From Onthophagus taurus (Eukaryota; Arthropoda; Insecta; Coleoptera; Scarabaeidae), in contig NC_091968.1 in assembly GCF_036711975.1 (NCBI RefSeq), positions 10,044,001-10,108,000 of the forward strand: 64,000 bases of DNA. The letters are read 5' to 3'. Both the position numbers and the translations under genes were made by a program. Below the pieces are notes generated by a model. It ran no database searches and had not been told where the DNA came from. It saw nothing but the letters and a program-made list of their open reading frames with translations. Below are positions 10,340-20,689 of the stretch, in pieces (the first letter of the stretch is position 1; each line of letters starts with the position of its first letter).

Positions 10340-11374
10340 CTAATTTGTCATTGGAAGCGGGCAAAGTTTATTGGTTAGTCGCTTGATAATCCCGTTGGTG
10401 GTGCGTATGGTAGCAACTCTTGCAATACCATCGGAACCAGGGTGTAGAGCGATAACGCGACCATATAACCACTTCAATGTTGGTAAGTTGTCATCCTTTA
10501 CTACAACCAATTCATCAATTTTAAGATTCTCTGTTTTAGTTGACCACTTGGAACGGCGTTGGAGTTCCGAAATGTATTCCTTTGACCAACGCTTCCAAAA
10601 GTCTTGCTGAATTCGTTGCGTATATTGATAGTGGGACAGCCGATTTAACTTGACGTGATCCAGGCTTGGATCTGGTGGGGCCGAAAGCGTTCTCCCAATT
10701 AAGAAATGCGCAGGAGTTAAGGGTGTTAAATCATTGGGATCCGTGGACAAGGGTGACAAAGGGCGAGAATTTAGGATAGCTTCAATTTGAATCAACAGCG
10801 TATAAAATTGTTCAATGGTAAGTATTACATTGCCAACGACCCGCTTTAAATGATATTTGGTTGCTTTAACGCCTGCCTCCCATAAACCGCCGAAATGAGG
10901 CGAATTAGGGGGAATGAATGACCAATTAATCGACTCATTCTCAATCACATCGGTTAATTGATTGGAACCTTGTAGGAACGTTCCTAACTCGTGAAGCTCG
11001 CGATTCGCGCCGACGAAATTGGTACCGTTATCCGAAAAAATCTGAGACGGCTTTCCACGGCGACCAACAAAACGCCGCAGTGCTGCAATAAAACATTCAG
11101 AAGTCAAATCCGACACCAATTCAAGGTGTATAGCACGTGTTATAAAGCATACAAATAGACAAATATAGCATTTTGAAGTTTTAGAACCGCGACCTTTCCG
11201 ATCTTTCAAAAGAAACGGGCCAGCGTAATCGACGCCGGTGGTACTGAACGGAGGTGCTGGAGTAACACGTTGCGATGGTAAATCGCCCATAATAGGCTGC
11301 GACACCCGCGGTTTTACTCGAAAACAACGCATGCAATTAAAGATTACCTTTTTGGCAAGATTTCTCCCCCCCAA
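10340..11374 (-). CDS. BEL element 1 integrase region (continuation of Pol)
   Basis: The integrase inserts the cDNA into the host chromosome. This frame starts inside the zinc-binding domain (CMRCFR completes its Cys pair). The catalytic core follows, with D in VDYAGP, D in IFSDNGTNF and E in GLWEAGVK, the D,D-35-E triad. The C-terminal part is the DUF5641-like tail of BEL integrases (WKRWSKEYISELQRR and KLCPL). It overlaps the upstream 1361-codon frame by 38 bases and is out of frame with it. In this family Gag-Pol is one continuous protein, so the break at the run of seven C (11366-11372) is either a mutation or a base-calling error. Confidence 0.9.
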   Translation of the reverse strand: MGGRNLAKKVIFNCMRCFRVKPRVSQPIMGDLPSQRVTPAPPFSTTGVDYAGPFLLKDRKGRGSKTSKCYICLFVCFITRAIHLELVSDLTSECFIAALRRFVGRRGKPSQIFSDNGTNFVGANRELHELGTFLQGSNQLTDVIENESINWSFIPPNSPHFGGLWEAGVKATKYHLKRVVGNVILTIEQFYTLLIQIEAILNSRPLSPLSTDPNDLTPLTPAHFLIGRTLSAPPDPSLDHVKLNRLSHYQYTQRIQQDFWKRWSKEYISELQRRSKWSTKTENLKIDELVVVKDDNLPTLKWLYGRVIALHPGSDGIARVATIRTTNGIIKRLTNKLCPLPMTN

Positions 11375-14300
11375 TCGGCCAATACCGATCCCGTATTGAA
11401 GCTAGTAAATGTTGCGGACCTGCATGAAGAAGTTGTACGTGTTCGTGTTCGAAGATCAACCGCGTTAACACGTGTTTACTATGAAGTAGCATCGGGTGCT
11501 TTTTATCAACGTTATAAGACGAATTGCGTAATCGACCGCCTACGCGCATAATACCAGTGTGATCAAGAAATACGTTTAATTTAGTTAGTTCGTTTTTCTG
11601 CGGCAAACTGCCCTTGCCACTCAAATGATTGATTTCATCCTGAAATGAGTCTCGTTGACTACATTTGATTAGGTAAATTTGCGCTTCATTCAATTCCGAA
11701 CATTTTAAAGAACCCGTTCGTTTATCAGATTTATTTGAACAATTATTAATGAACCGCAGACAATATGCTATTACACGTTGTAGCCGAAATAGGGTAGAAA
11801 AGCGCGTGAACGGAATAACGCATTCTTCAATTATAGTAGCTTTTAGAACGTTAACCTTTATTTCCGGTAAACTTTCAGAACGAAACGTTCTACGTGGCCA
11901 TAACGACTCATCTTGCTTTAACCATACAGGACCACACCAATATATTGTTAAATCCGCGAGGGCTCCCGAGTCTATACCGCGTGAAACGGGGTCTGCGGGG
12001 TTGTGCTCGGTTGAAACGTAGCGCCAATCAGACGCTCTCGATAAGTCAAGAATTCGCGCAATGCGATTTCCTACGAATGTATGTGATTTACTAGGATCAG
12101 TTCCTAGCCATCCTATCAGAACACTAGAGTCAGTCCAGTACACTACTCTTTTAATTTCTAGATTTAAAGCTGCTCTAACTTTATTAACAAGATCGGTAAG
12201 TAACAAAGCACCAAGCAGTTCTAATCGCGGAACCGTAGTAGGTTTTATTGGAGCCACTCTGGATTTTGCGCATACTAATTGAACCGAACAATCATTATAA
12301 GAATTAGTAGCTCGTAAGTAAACACAAGCTCCGTATGCTTTAATTGATGCGTCTGAAAATCCATGTAGTTCAAATTCATTCGCATTTTTTAACGAAATAT
12401 GACGTGGAATTTCAATGGAATTTAATAGAACTAACATGTCACGAAATTCACACCAACGTGTGTAAATTTGATTTGGAAGTGAAACATCCCAATCCAATCC
12501 CTCCTGCCAAATGTGTTGAAGGATAATTTTGGCCCTTATGATAACAGGACTCAATAACCCTAACGGATCGAAGATTTGAGCTATCTCAGAAAGAATAGAT
12601 CGTTTGGTAACCCGTGTCATAGTTGTGTTTTTGCTAATGTTAAATTTAAAGACATCTTTCTGAGGATCCCACATCAGACCTAACGTACGCGTATTTTCCC
12701 TACGTCCCATGTCTATTATATCTTCCGCTCTACTATCTGATACACAACGTAATATTGCGGGATTGTTAGAAACCCATTTATGTAGCTTGAAACCGCCCGC
12801 ATTCAAAGTTAGTGATACTCCGTCAATAATGTACATAACTTTCTCAACTGAATCCGCTCCCGTAAGAAGGTCGTCTACGTAAAAATGATTCTTAATAACG
12901 TTAGCAATCACTGGATCGGAGCTTTCTAAACCTAACTGCTTTAAACAGCGAGTTGCTAGGTAACTTGCTGATGCTGTACCGTAGGTAATAGTGGTTAACT
13001 CGTAAACCTCTATTGGAAGATTTTCGGAATCGCGCCATAGAATACGTTGGAACCTTAATTGTTCCGTGTTAACGAGGCATGCACGATACATTTTTTGAAT
13101 ATCTGATACTACAACTATGCTATATTGTCTGTACCGGACTACAGCGCTAAATAGATCTGGTTGGATAGTAGGACCCACAACCTGCAGATCGTTAAAAGAA
13201 TAACCGGTGGATGTAGGGCACGACGCATCAAACACTACTCGTAACTTTGTGGTTGCGCTTTTTTCGTTTATAACACCATGGTGGGGTATATAGTAATTAT
13301 TTTTATCTGATTCCTGCGGCGATACTACCCTACGCATATGGCCTAATTCAGAGTATTCTCGCATGAATTCGCGATATTTATTACCGAATTCTGGTAATCG
13401 CTTGAATTTACGCTCCATACTTAGTAAGCGTGTTTTGGCATTGTGGTACGACTCGCCCAATTGATGAAGTTCTCCATCGATTGGAATTGTAACTATGAAT
13501 CGGCCGTCATCCGTTCGCGAGGTCGTTTCTTGAAAATGTTTCTCACAGAACGCGTCAGATTTCGATAGCGAAATGGGTACGTTCACCGACTCAACTTCCC
13601 AAAAACGCGTGAGTTGTTCGTGAAGTTTTGATGACTGTGCGTTTTGAACTAAATTGCACTGTATAGAAGGCACAGCGCTTGTTTGAACCGGACCTGAAAC
13701 AATCCACCCGAACCTTGTATTTTGTATAACCGGTCCATCATCTAATTTGATTTGACCTATGCACAACAATTCCCAAAAGTAATCTGCGCCTAGCAACATA
13801 TCAATACTATTTGGGTTATAAAACTCAGGATCAGCTAAGCGTAGGTGAGCAGGAATCTTTAACGAATTAACATCGATAGCGAACTGAGGCAAATTACTAG
13901 TAATTACTGGAAGGACAAGACACGTAACTTGAAGTGAAAAATTAGTACAATGCGAATGTATTTTTAGCAAACATGAACTAGAAATTGTAGATTTAGATTG
14001 TGTTATTCCCGTAACGCTGATATTTGTTTTTGTTTCAGGGAGATGCAACCTTTCGCGAAGATCTGTCGTTATGAAGCTACTTTGACTACCTGGATCTAGT
14101 AGTGCACGGAATGTGTGTTTCTTATTTCGCCGATCAAATGCATGTAAAGTGACAGTTGATAATAAAGTTTGTACAGTTGTTAATGAACTAGATGTGAGAG
14201 TTTGTAATTGTGTTGTTGGTGATTGTTGCGAATCTGAACGATTATATGTGATATGCAGAAGGGTGTGGTGTTTAGATTTACATTGTTTACATAGACCCGA

Positions 14301-15422
14301 CCTACATTGATTAATAAAGTGACCCAATCGAAGACAATTCATACAAAGTTTCAATTTTTTTACTTGCTCTATACGTTTTTGTATGTTAAGTTGAAGAAAT
14401 TCAGGGCAATGTTGAAGATTATGTTCGGCCTTGCACAAAACACATTTTATTGCATCTATCTGCCTTGAGACTACAAATGATCTAGCTTTAGTAGCTGACT
14501 GATGTTTAACTAATGATTTAGACGCCCCTTTATCTTCAAGTGATTCTAATAAATCAGCTCTACCTTTTAAGCAATCCAATAAATCGTCTAATGTGGGTTT
14601 ATCAATCTGTATTTTTTGATGTTCCCATTCACGGTTTGATTCGAAATCCAATTTAGTGGAAACTAAATATACAATTAATGTGTCCCATTTATCGGTGGGT
14701 TCCTTTAATGTGTTTAATGCACGTAAATGTTTGCGAATGTTATCAATTAAAGTGCGTATTACATTCGAGTTAACGGAAGTAATTCTTTCAATTTTAAAAA
14801 GTGCCTTAATGTGATTTTGCACTAATATTCGAGGGTTGTTATATCGACTGCAAACTAAATCCCACGCAACATCATAGTTTGTATTGGTAATTTCTAAACT
14901 CGCAATTACTTGTCGAGCTTCACCCGTTAAAGTTGATAACAAATAATGGAATTTTTGAACGTCATTCACGGCATGATTATTATGAATCAATGACTCGAAA
15001 ATATCGTGAAATTCCAGCCATGATTCGCTATTTCCATTAAATTTAGGTAAATCAATTACCGGTAACTTTACGCATTGCTCCGGAGCAGGACTGACAGTGA
15101 GAGAAGAATTGCGAGAATTTTTGCTATTTGTTAATATACGTTTGGCTTCCGCAGTGCTTGCGTAAAAAGCCGTCTCAAAATTTTCTCGTTCTAACGCTTG
15201 CACCTCCCCGTCGGCGCTTACTAAATCAATGTTCTCCTGAATGATTTCGAAATCACTAATTAAATTAAGTGCACGATCGTACCGTTGTTCCAACTCAAAA
15301 ACCCACGTCTGATCGAGACTACCCTTATCATCTAATTTCGATTTAGTAATAAATTTTGAAAAATTTGTTAGCTTGCCTTTGACAATGCCACGTTTTTTTA
15401 TTAAAGTTTCTATTTCCGACAT
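11337..15422 (-). CDS. BEL element 1 Gag-protease-RT-RNase H polyprotein
   Basis: Frame of 1361 codons. Gag (about residues 110-300) contains LPKFNGNSESWLEFHDIFES (DUF1759 type). Zinc knuckles follow (CVLCKAEHNLQHC, CMNCLRLGHFINQC, CKQCKSKHHTLLH; about residues 325-395). The aspartic protease has ALLDPGSQSSF near residue 440. RT has VVFDAS, DIQKMYRA and the catalytic FYVDDLLTG near 847. RNase H has LHGFSDAS, PRLELLGA and YWTDSS. The integrase zinc-binding domain begins at the end (HEHVQLLHAG). All catalytic residues look present. The frame ends prematurely just past WPIGG because of the C-run frameshift at 11366-11372. Confidence 0.93.
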   Translation of the reverse strand: MSEIETLIKKRGIVKGKLTNFSKFITKSKLDDKGSLDQTWVFELEQRYDRALNLISDFEIIQENIDLVSADGEVQALERENFETAFYASTAEAKRILTNSKNSRNSSLTVSPAPEQCVKLPVIDLPKFNGNSESWLEFHDIFESLIHNNHAVNDVQKFHYLLSTLTGEARQVIASLEITNTNYDVAWDLVCSRYNNPRILVQNHIKALFKIERITSVNSNVIRTLIDNIRKHLRALNTLKEPTDKWDTLIVYLVSTKLDFESNREWEHQKIQIDKPTLDDLLDCLKGRADLLESLEDKGASKSLVKHQSATKARSFVVSRQIDAIKCVLCKAEHNLQHCPEFLQLNIQKRIEQVKKLKLCMNCLRLGHFINQCRSGLCKQCKSKHHTLLHITYNRSDSQQSPTTQLQTLTSSSLTTVQTLLSTVTLHAFDRRNKKHTFRALLDPGSQSSFITTDLRERLHLPETKTNISVTGITQSKSTISSSCLLKIHSHCTNFSLQVTCLVLPVITSNLPQFAIDVNSLKIPAHLRLADPEFYNPNSIDMLLGADYFWELLCIGQIKLDDGPVIQNTRFGWIVSGPVQTSAVPSIQCNLVQNAQSSKLHEQLTRFWEVESVNVPISLSKSDAFCEKHFQETTSRTDDGRFIVTIPIDGELHQLGESYHNAKTRLLSMERKFKRLPEFGNKYREFMREYSELGHMRRVVSPQESDKNNYYIPHHGVINEKSATTKLRVVFDASCPTSTGYSFNDLQVVGPTIQPDLFSAVVRYRQYSIVVVSDIQKMYRACLVNTEQLRFQRILWRDSENLPIEVYELTTITYGTASASYLATRCLKQLGLESSDPVIANVIKNHFYVDDLLTGADSVEKVMYIIDGVSLTLNAGGFKLHKWVSNNPAILRCVSDSRAEDIIDMGRRENTRTLGLMWDPQKDVFKFNISKNTTMTRVTKRSILSEIAQIFDPLGLLSPVIIRAKIILQHIWQEGLDWDVSLPNQIYTRWCEFRDMLVLLNSIEIPRHISLKNANEFELHGFSDASIKAYGACVYLRATNSYNDCSVQLVCAKSRVAPIKPTTVPRLELLGALLLTDLVNKVRAALNLEIKRVVYWTDSSVLIGWLGTDPSKSHTFVGNRIARILDLSRASDWRYVSTEHNPADPVSRGIDSGALADLTIYWCGPVWLKQDESLWPRRTFRSESLPEIKVNVLKATIIEECVIPFTRFSTLFRLQRVIAYCLRFINNCSNKSDKRTGSLKCSELNEAQIYLIKCSQRDSFQDEINHLSGKGSLPQKNELTKLNVFLDHTGIMRVGGRLRNSSYNVDKKHPMLLHSKHVLTRLIFEHEHVQLLHAGPQHLLASIRDRYWPIGGEKSCQKGNL

Positions 15423-15670
15423 GATAATACGTAAAATGAACGCAACGCAATTGATTCAAATTTAAGCAAGGGAAAAGGAAATGGAAAAAAAGGATTATAT
15501 GCTTACGACACGCTCAAACTTAAAGGGGGATGCTTCCGGCCCGTGGATAACGTGTCCCGACGAAGGTTCTTCCGAATTTCCTTTGAATTCCAGCTCACCA
15601 AATTTTTCCTGTTTGTGTTGCTTGGCAACCACGACTGATGATAATCTCAAAAACGACGATAATTAATTTA

Positions 15671-15688
15671 ATCCGGCTCGAAGGACCA
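15671..15688 (-). promoter_or_regulatory. Primer binding site, tRNA-Tyr type
   Basis: The plus strand ATCCGGCTCGAAGGACCA equals the 3' end of eukaryotic tRNA-Tyr including CCA, directly next to the 5' LTR. The minus strand therefore carries its exact complement (TGGTCCTTCGAGCCGGAT). BEL element 2 has the same site with one mismatch. Confidence 0.8.
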
Positions 15689-15977
15689 TGTTGAATAATA
15701 TAACGTATGTTATAGCGCTGGTTAACACTTCTTCGTAACGAATAACGATTTGCTGGCTTTTGTTGTAACGAATTATTTATTAATTATAACGAAGGTACAA
15801 CACGACTCAAAACGACGCTCTTACAAAAATCTTATTGATAGTGACGCGCTTGTTGTCAACAACAACGAAAACAAAATAAAAACTTCTTATTGCTATGATT
15901 CTTGACAAATCGAAAAACTAATTTAAATACAAATAAAAAATGCAAAAATGTGTATAAACAAGATACAAATTACAACA
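15689..15977 (-). repeat. 5' LTR of BEL element 1
   Basis: 289 bp, TG...CA bounded in either orientation, followed by the GATGG target duplication (15978-15982). It contains promoter and polyadenylation functions in this class. Confidence 0.93.
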
Positions 15978-15982
15978 GATGG

Positions 15983-17276
15983 TTTATTCTTTTTAAACAA
16001 GTACTTGTTATGTGTGCCACAGTTTATACAATAAAATTAATAAAATTTAACTTACCTTTCTGAATGAATACATTTTTCAATTGAATCTCGGACTATAAAA
16101 TTTGAAATTTTACATTTTATAAAAATTTATATCGTAAATTATTACCGTCTATTACTCCTTTTTCGAGACCATCTTCAAATGCTAAGGGGTAGTTTTTTAG
16201 ATGAACATACTTACCCATCGTTTATAAAAACTTTACACAAACTAAATTAAACTAACACTAGTACACAATAAAATAACAATTATTGACTATAAACTCAAAA
16301 ATTTAGTTAAATTACACAATCATTAGTAGAAAATCACGGAAAATAAAGTTCAAAACGTACTTTTGGAAATGATTATTTTCTCTACCACATGAAAAAAGTA
16401 ATGTGATGAAGAGAGTCGATGTCAGCGCCGCTCAGTCGGCAGGAGGCGGGACTAACGCGGTGGTAATACTTCGTGGGAATCTTGACGGAAAATATTCATT
16501 TTTACGCTACCTTTTTGCAATTTTAGCAAATTACAAACTATTCCCTTATAACTAAAAATACTGACAAAATTTATTTGAAAAATATTACTATTTTCAAGTA
16601 TACTATCATGCAAGCTAAAAAAGAACGACCAAATTCTATAATATTGAGGGAAAACCCCCCTTTTTTTGGAAAACTTTAAAAATTTTCACCATGCGTTATG
16701 TAGAATTGCTAGAAGAAGCTATGTACAAAATTTCATCCAAATATTTTCATAAATAATGTATGTTTTTTGTAATTTGCCGAGCTGTATGGTAAAGTAGCCT
16801 CTTAAGATGTGTGACAACGTTAACAATATTCTCAGAGTATGGGAATTGTTTGATGTACTTGGAGAACGATTCAAAGGTAAGTAATGAGATTTATTTTCTT
16901 TTTTTTTTCTTACATTTGTTTCGGCCCAGAATTGAACGCTTCTCGGTGTAATCGATTTATGAAAATCGCGTTAAACTAAACATTTGTAGATAATCTGAAT
17001 AAAATTTTCGGCGGTTTATAAAAATATCAGAAAAGTGAAATGAAACAGCTATTTATCACGGAACTGTTGTCGGCAATTGTTATATAAAGTACTTTTCCGT
17101 TTTTTTTTGTTCTTTTCTGTTTCGTTATTCTCGTGTGCGCATCACGACACGGAAGATTACGCAATAAAGCGTTTTGTTATATTATTCTGTTGTAAATTAA
17201 ATGGTTGTTATAATTTCGGTCAAAATTTGTAACGCGGAGTGTATTGGTCAAAATTTCAAAGCTTCTAAACTCAGTC
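15983..17276. other. Unassigned interior of the 14-kb element
   Basis: No protein could be recognised and the frames are short. A GC-richer stretch at about 16400-16480 (GTCAGCGCCGCTCAGTCGGC) is isolated. A possible splice donor AGGTAAGTAATG near 16873 has no coding sequence around it that I can support. Confidence 0.4.
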
Positions 17277-17433
17277 AGGCCGCGTTTCCACTTGTCGGAT
17301 GTCGGACCCGACAAAATGTCGGATGTTCTAGTGGCATTTCGTTTTATATGGAACTGTTCACATTCATTCGACAAGTGAGAACAAGGACAGATCACAAACA
17401 GATCACGACATCCGACAAGTGGAAACGCGGCCT
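17277..17433. mobile_element. MITE with 28-bp inverted ends, Harbinger-like
   Basis: AGGCCGCGTTTCCACTTGTC followed by GGATGTCG at the left is matched by CGACATCCGACAAGTGG followed by AAACGCGGCCT at the right, with about 100 bp between. The GGCCGCGTTTCCAC end and possible TCA/TTA flanking triplets resemble PIF/Harbinger MITEs. It is non-coding; the open frames on both strands here arise from its symmetry. Confidence 0.65.
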
Positions 17434-18809
17434 TAGGATCACGACATCCACGTGTGCACGGCGTCAATAGATTTGGAGCGCCGTGGCGCCAAAAAAATTA
17501 AAAAAAACCCTTCTTGCATTCGTAAAGAAACACTTGCACGGGTTGTTACGTACCCAAGTAAATGTTAACTAATATTTTTCAATAGAAAATTTGAAATTAC
17601 CACACATTTAACATTTATGTGAATATCTGGGTTTAATCTCAAATAAAAATATAGCCATTAATTATCAATAATAATTACCAATTAATAATAGTAATTACCA
17701 ATTATCAACGTTCTTAATATTAAAAAAAAAATTGTTGAAATTAAAATTTCAGAACAGTGCGTCGACGTGGACGTTAACATTTTAAGATTTTGACGGATCC
17801 AGACGTGCATGAGCTAATTCCTAATGTAGGACTTAGAAGAAAATTTTTAAATAAATATAATATTTATAGGAGTACCTTAGGAAATAATAGCAATGTAAAG
17901 GTAGCAGGTGATATAATAATTTTTGTTCTTTGAAATAATATGTTTATTTTACTGCTCCAGTAAAACACGGACGCAACTGCAATTTTTTAGAAAATGAGTT
18001 ACTCGCCTAAACTAACGCAGAATATTGTTATTTATCCGCTAAAATTTGCTATTTATCCGCTAAAAAACGCCATTACCATTTATTGATGACAATTAGCCAA
18101 TTAAACTGTTAGAAACACACAAATTTAAAAAAAACGATTACGATTTTTGCGTCTCCTGTAAAATTTACCGATTTGCAGTTACGTCCATATTCTCCTGGGG
18201 CAGCGATATGTACTTATGTTACCGATTAGATCTATTGTACCAAAACTTCGATTTTTACATTTGATGAAATCTCTGGAGAAAAAAGTACGCTGTTTTTAAT
18301 GAGACCATCTTCAGAAAATCGATTTTTTAACACGTTAACCCATCTTTTGGCGTCCGAGGTCACAAATAATATATGTATTATTTCTTTTTTTAACTCAAAC
18401 GTTTTGTCATCAAAAGTTGATTATAATAATATTAATAAAAAGTGATTACTTTTGGATTTTCCGGACAATGAATAAACTTTTGTTTTCTAATGAAAAACCT
18501 TACTTTTGGATTCGTAATTTTTTTCTCTATTTCAAGATTCCATAATATGTAGAGTGTTCTACTGTATTTAGAAAACAAAAGATTTCCTATTTTCCAGAAA
18601 AACCAATAGTGATAATCAAATTCTGCTGACAAAATGGTAGAGTTGAAAAGAAAACAAAACACGATGAAAAGAAACCCAAATAATTCAAATCATTTCCGTT
18701 TAGGATACATTTAATGACGCCTGCGATCTTTTTGACGCAGCTTCGTTAACGTCCTCATCAGCGTCATCGGAAGTACTTGAAACAAGTGTTGAAGTGTCAG
18801 ATTCAGATG
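17434..18809. other. Unassigned, mostly non-coding
   Basis: AT-rich with no supported gene. The last 110 bp, on the minus strand, would encode an acidic tail (SESDTSTLV, SSTSDDADEDVNEAASKRSQ, then a stop). The solo LTR insertion cuts this frame, so it may be the end of a broken coding exon. Confidence 0.4.
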
Positions 18810-19345
18810 TGTTACCACCCCCGAGCGTGAGGTGGTAAGAGGCCCCCGAGTATATTCTCGGAGAAGGGTATTCTCCTCGGGTCCACTCTTTATAGGAGCC
18901 TCGTAACGTGGTTAAGTGTGTCAAAAGACAAGGGGGAAAGGATCAAGCGGCGGATGTCAAAAAAACAAAATACAAAAGATCAATAAAAACTTTGAATTAA
19001 TTAATGAGATACTTTAATTTAATTTCTTTTAAACACAAATCAAATAAACAAAAAGCAAAAAAAACAGTAAATATTTCTATCTCGTACTCACATAATGGTT
19101 TTTGGATTGATTGACACCTTTTTCTTCTGCTTTCTTCTCTTATTTTTCTCTTTTAATTTTTTTAGTCTTTTTCCACTTTTCACTCCCACACTTTACCCAT
19201 GCCTCTACTCTAACTCTCGACCACACTCTCTCTAACTTCTTCTTTTCTCTCCTCTTTTCGCGAATCCCTCATCCGTTGTCCCCACTCCCAAAATATTTCT
19301 GTACTTCCCCGAAACAAATATAGATATCTTTTCTGACTTGTTACA
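18810..19345. repeat. Solo LTR, 536 bp, TSD GATG
   Basis: Begins TGTTACCACCCCCGAGCG and ends TTCTGACTTGTTACA, flanked on both sides by GATG (18806-18809 and 19346-19349). The TG...CA ends and 4-bp duplication suit a Ty3/Gypsy LTR left by recombination between two LTRs. The interior has GAGTATATTCTCGGAG and pyrimidine-rich stretches but no gene. Confidence 0.7.
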
Positions 19346-19770
19346 GATGGTATAGATTGAAGCTATATCTAGGTATTGTGCATAGTTAAAATTCTTTTAC
19401 GTATGCTTTTAGAAAATAGAATAACAACAGTTTACAGACATCATGCTAGCATAGGCACCGATTATACACCTGTTTCTCTAACTGAAACAGGACAGGTATG
19501 ACATGTGTAAAGATAATCAAAGGGAAATATTCTAAGCAAAAATATACACTACGTTTTAGGATCTACTAAAAGTGCTTGATTGCACGGATGGGCAGATCAT
19601 TAAAGCAAGTTATGGTAACGGCAAACAATTTCTAAGATCCAAATTGTGTGATCTTATTATAAAAACGAATTAAAGAATGACATCAATAAGAAGTACGATT
19701 ACTACTTTATTATTGGGAAATTAAAAAATTATTTTATTGCTACTAATATTTTTTTATTTTGTATTTTAGA

Positions 19771-20434
19771 ATAAATGCGAGTAGATTTAGAGAATTGGCA
19801 CAGCAGATACACGATGTTTTTTTACACGAGCTTCCAGAAATTTACTACGTAGGCTACGTTCGCGATCCTATAACTTCCAAAACTTTTAAATTTTGCTAAG
19901 AATAAAAAAGACACATATTTACAAAAAATATTAAAAGAAAATGAAGGCATCTTAAAAATTGAAAGTTCACGTAAGCAAACAACATAGATCTAAATTGTAA
20001 TAATTATATATATGCTTTCTTAGGTTCGAGTGACGTTTTTATGCTAACAATACTACCATTGTTATTTTCCACTGTGAATGTCAAAAGCAAGAAACCCGGA
20101 ATTCACTGGAGACCTTCAAAAGTGGAGGTTCAAAATGGTTTTTTATTAGTTTTAAAAATGAGATATTTATTTATGGCTTTTGAAAATCGTTCCAAACGAA
20201 GAATGTTTTCTCTTATTACAGGATATATCTGATTTGGAGACGAAGCTAAAACAACGACGAGATAAATACGCAGTATACGGTTTAACAGCACAGCCCATTC
20301 CGGTCTTAGATATTGTTTATAAAAGTTATCCTAACTACGCCAGAATTGTATTGTTGTGTTGTAATATTTTGTTCTATAGGTTATGTTTCAAAGCTGACTT
20401 TGTTTCACAATTACGTCATTCTTTAATAAAATAA
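19771..20434 (+). pseudogene. Broken coding remnants of an unrecognised protein
   Basis: After an acceptor-like TATTTTAG (19769), a frame reads INASRFRELAQQIHDVFLHE then LPEIYYVGYVRDPITSK, stopping at 19897. Further on, 20041-20160 gives KKPGIHWRPSKVEVQNGFLL and 20215-20330 gives ISDLETKLKQRRDKYAVYG and TAQPIPVLDI. The composition is that of real, once-folded protein, but frames change and stops intervene. The RFRELA...YY pattern reminds me of uncharacterised insect transposon-associated proteins; I cannot name the family. It lies near the right end of the 14-kb element, on the strand opposite to the YqaJ pseudogene. Confidence 0.3.
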
Positions 20435-20689
20435 TTTAATAAAATAAAGTGTTTTTAATTATTTGTTTCCTCGCCAACAATGTTTTATCTTTCAGTTACT
20501 TTCAGCAACTTGTCATTTCCAGTTGCACATGTCAAATAATGCCGTCATATTTTTACAGATTTGACTGCATTATTAGACATGTACCTACGACCTGCAAATG
20601 ATAAGTTTCTGATGGTTTCTGATTCTTTGCGAGCAGAGTCAATAACAACAATTGAGTGTAAATTATGTACTTTTTATCCTAAATATTAC

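Larger units (their letters stand above)
9872..15982 (-). mobile_element. BEL/Pao LTR retrotransposon 1, full length and young
   Basis: Two 289-bp LTRs (9877-10165 and 15689-15977), both TGTT...AACA, flanked by a 5-bp duplication GATGG (9872-9876, 15978-15982), as usual for BEL/Pao. The LTRs differ at one position that I could find (AAAACAAAAC versus AAAATAAAAC), so the insertion is recent. Reading on the minus strand, the order is LTR, tRNA-Tyr-type primer site, Gag, protease, RT, RNase H, integrase, a GGCGGGGGGCA polypurine tract and LTR. Only one frame break is seen. Confidence 0.93.

Noticed and set aside
10371-14310. Plus-strand frames inside BEL element 1
   Set aside because: Shadows of the minus-strand Gag-Pol frames.
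19111-19323. 70-codon plus-strand frame
   Set aside because: Pyrimidine-rich part of the solo LTR.
20041-20232. Frame beginning MLTILPLLFSTV as a secreted protein
   Set aside because: It overlaps decayed coding remnants in other frames, and no independent support was found.
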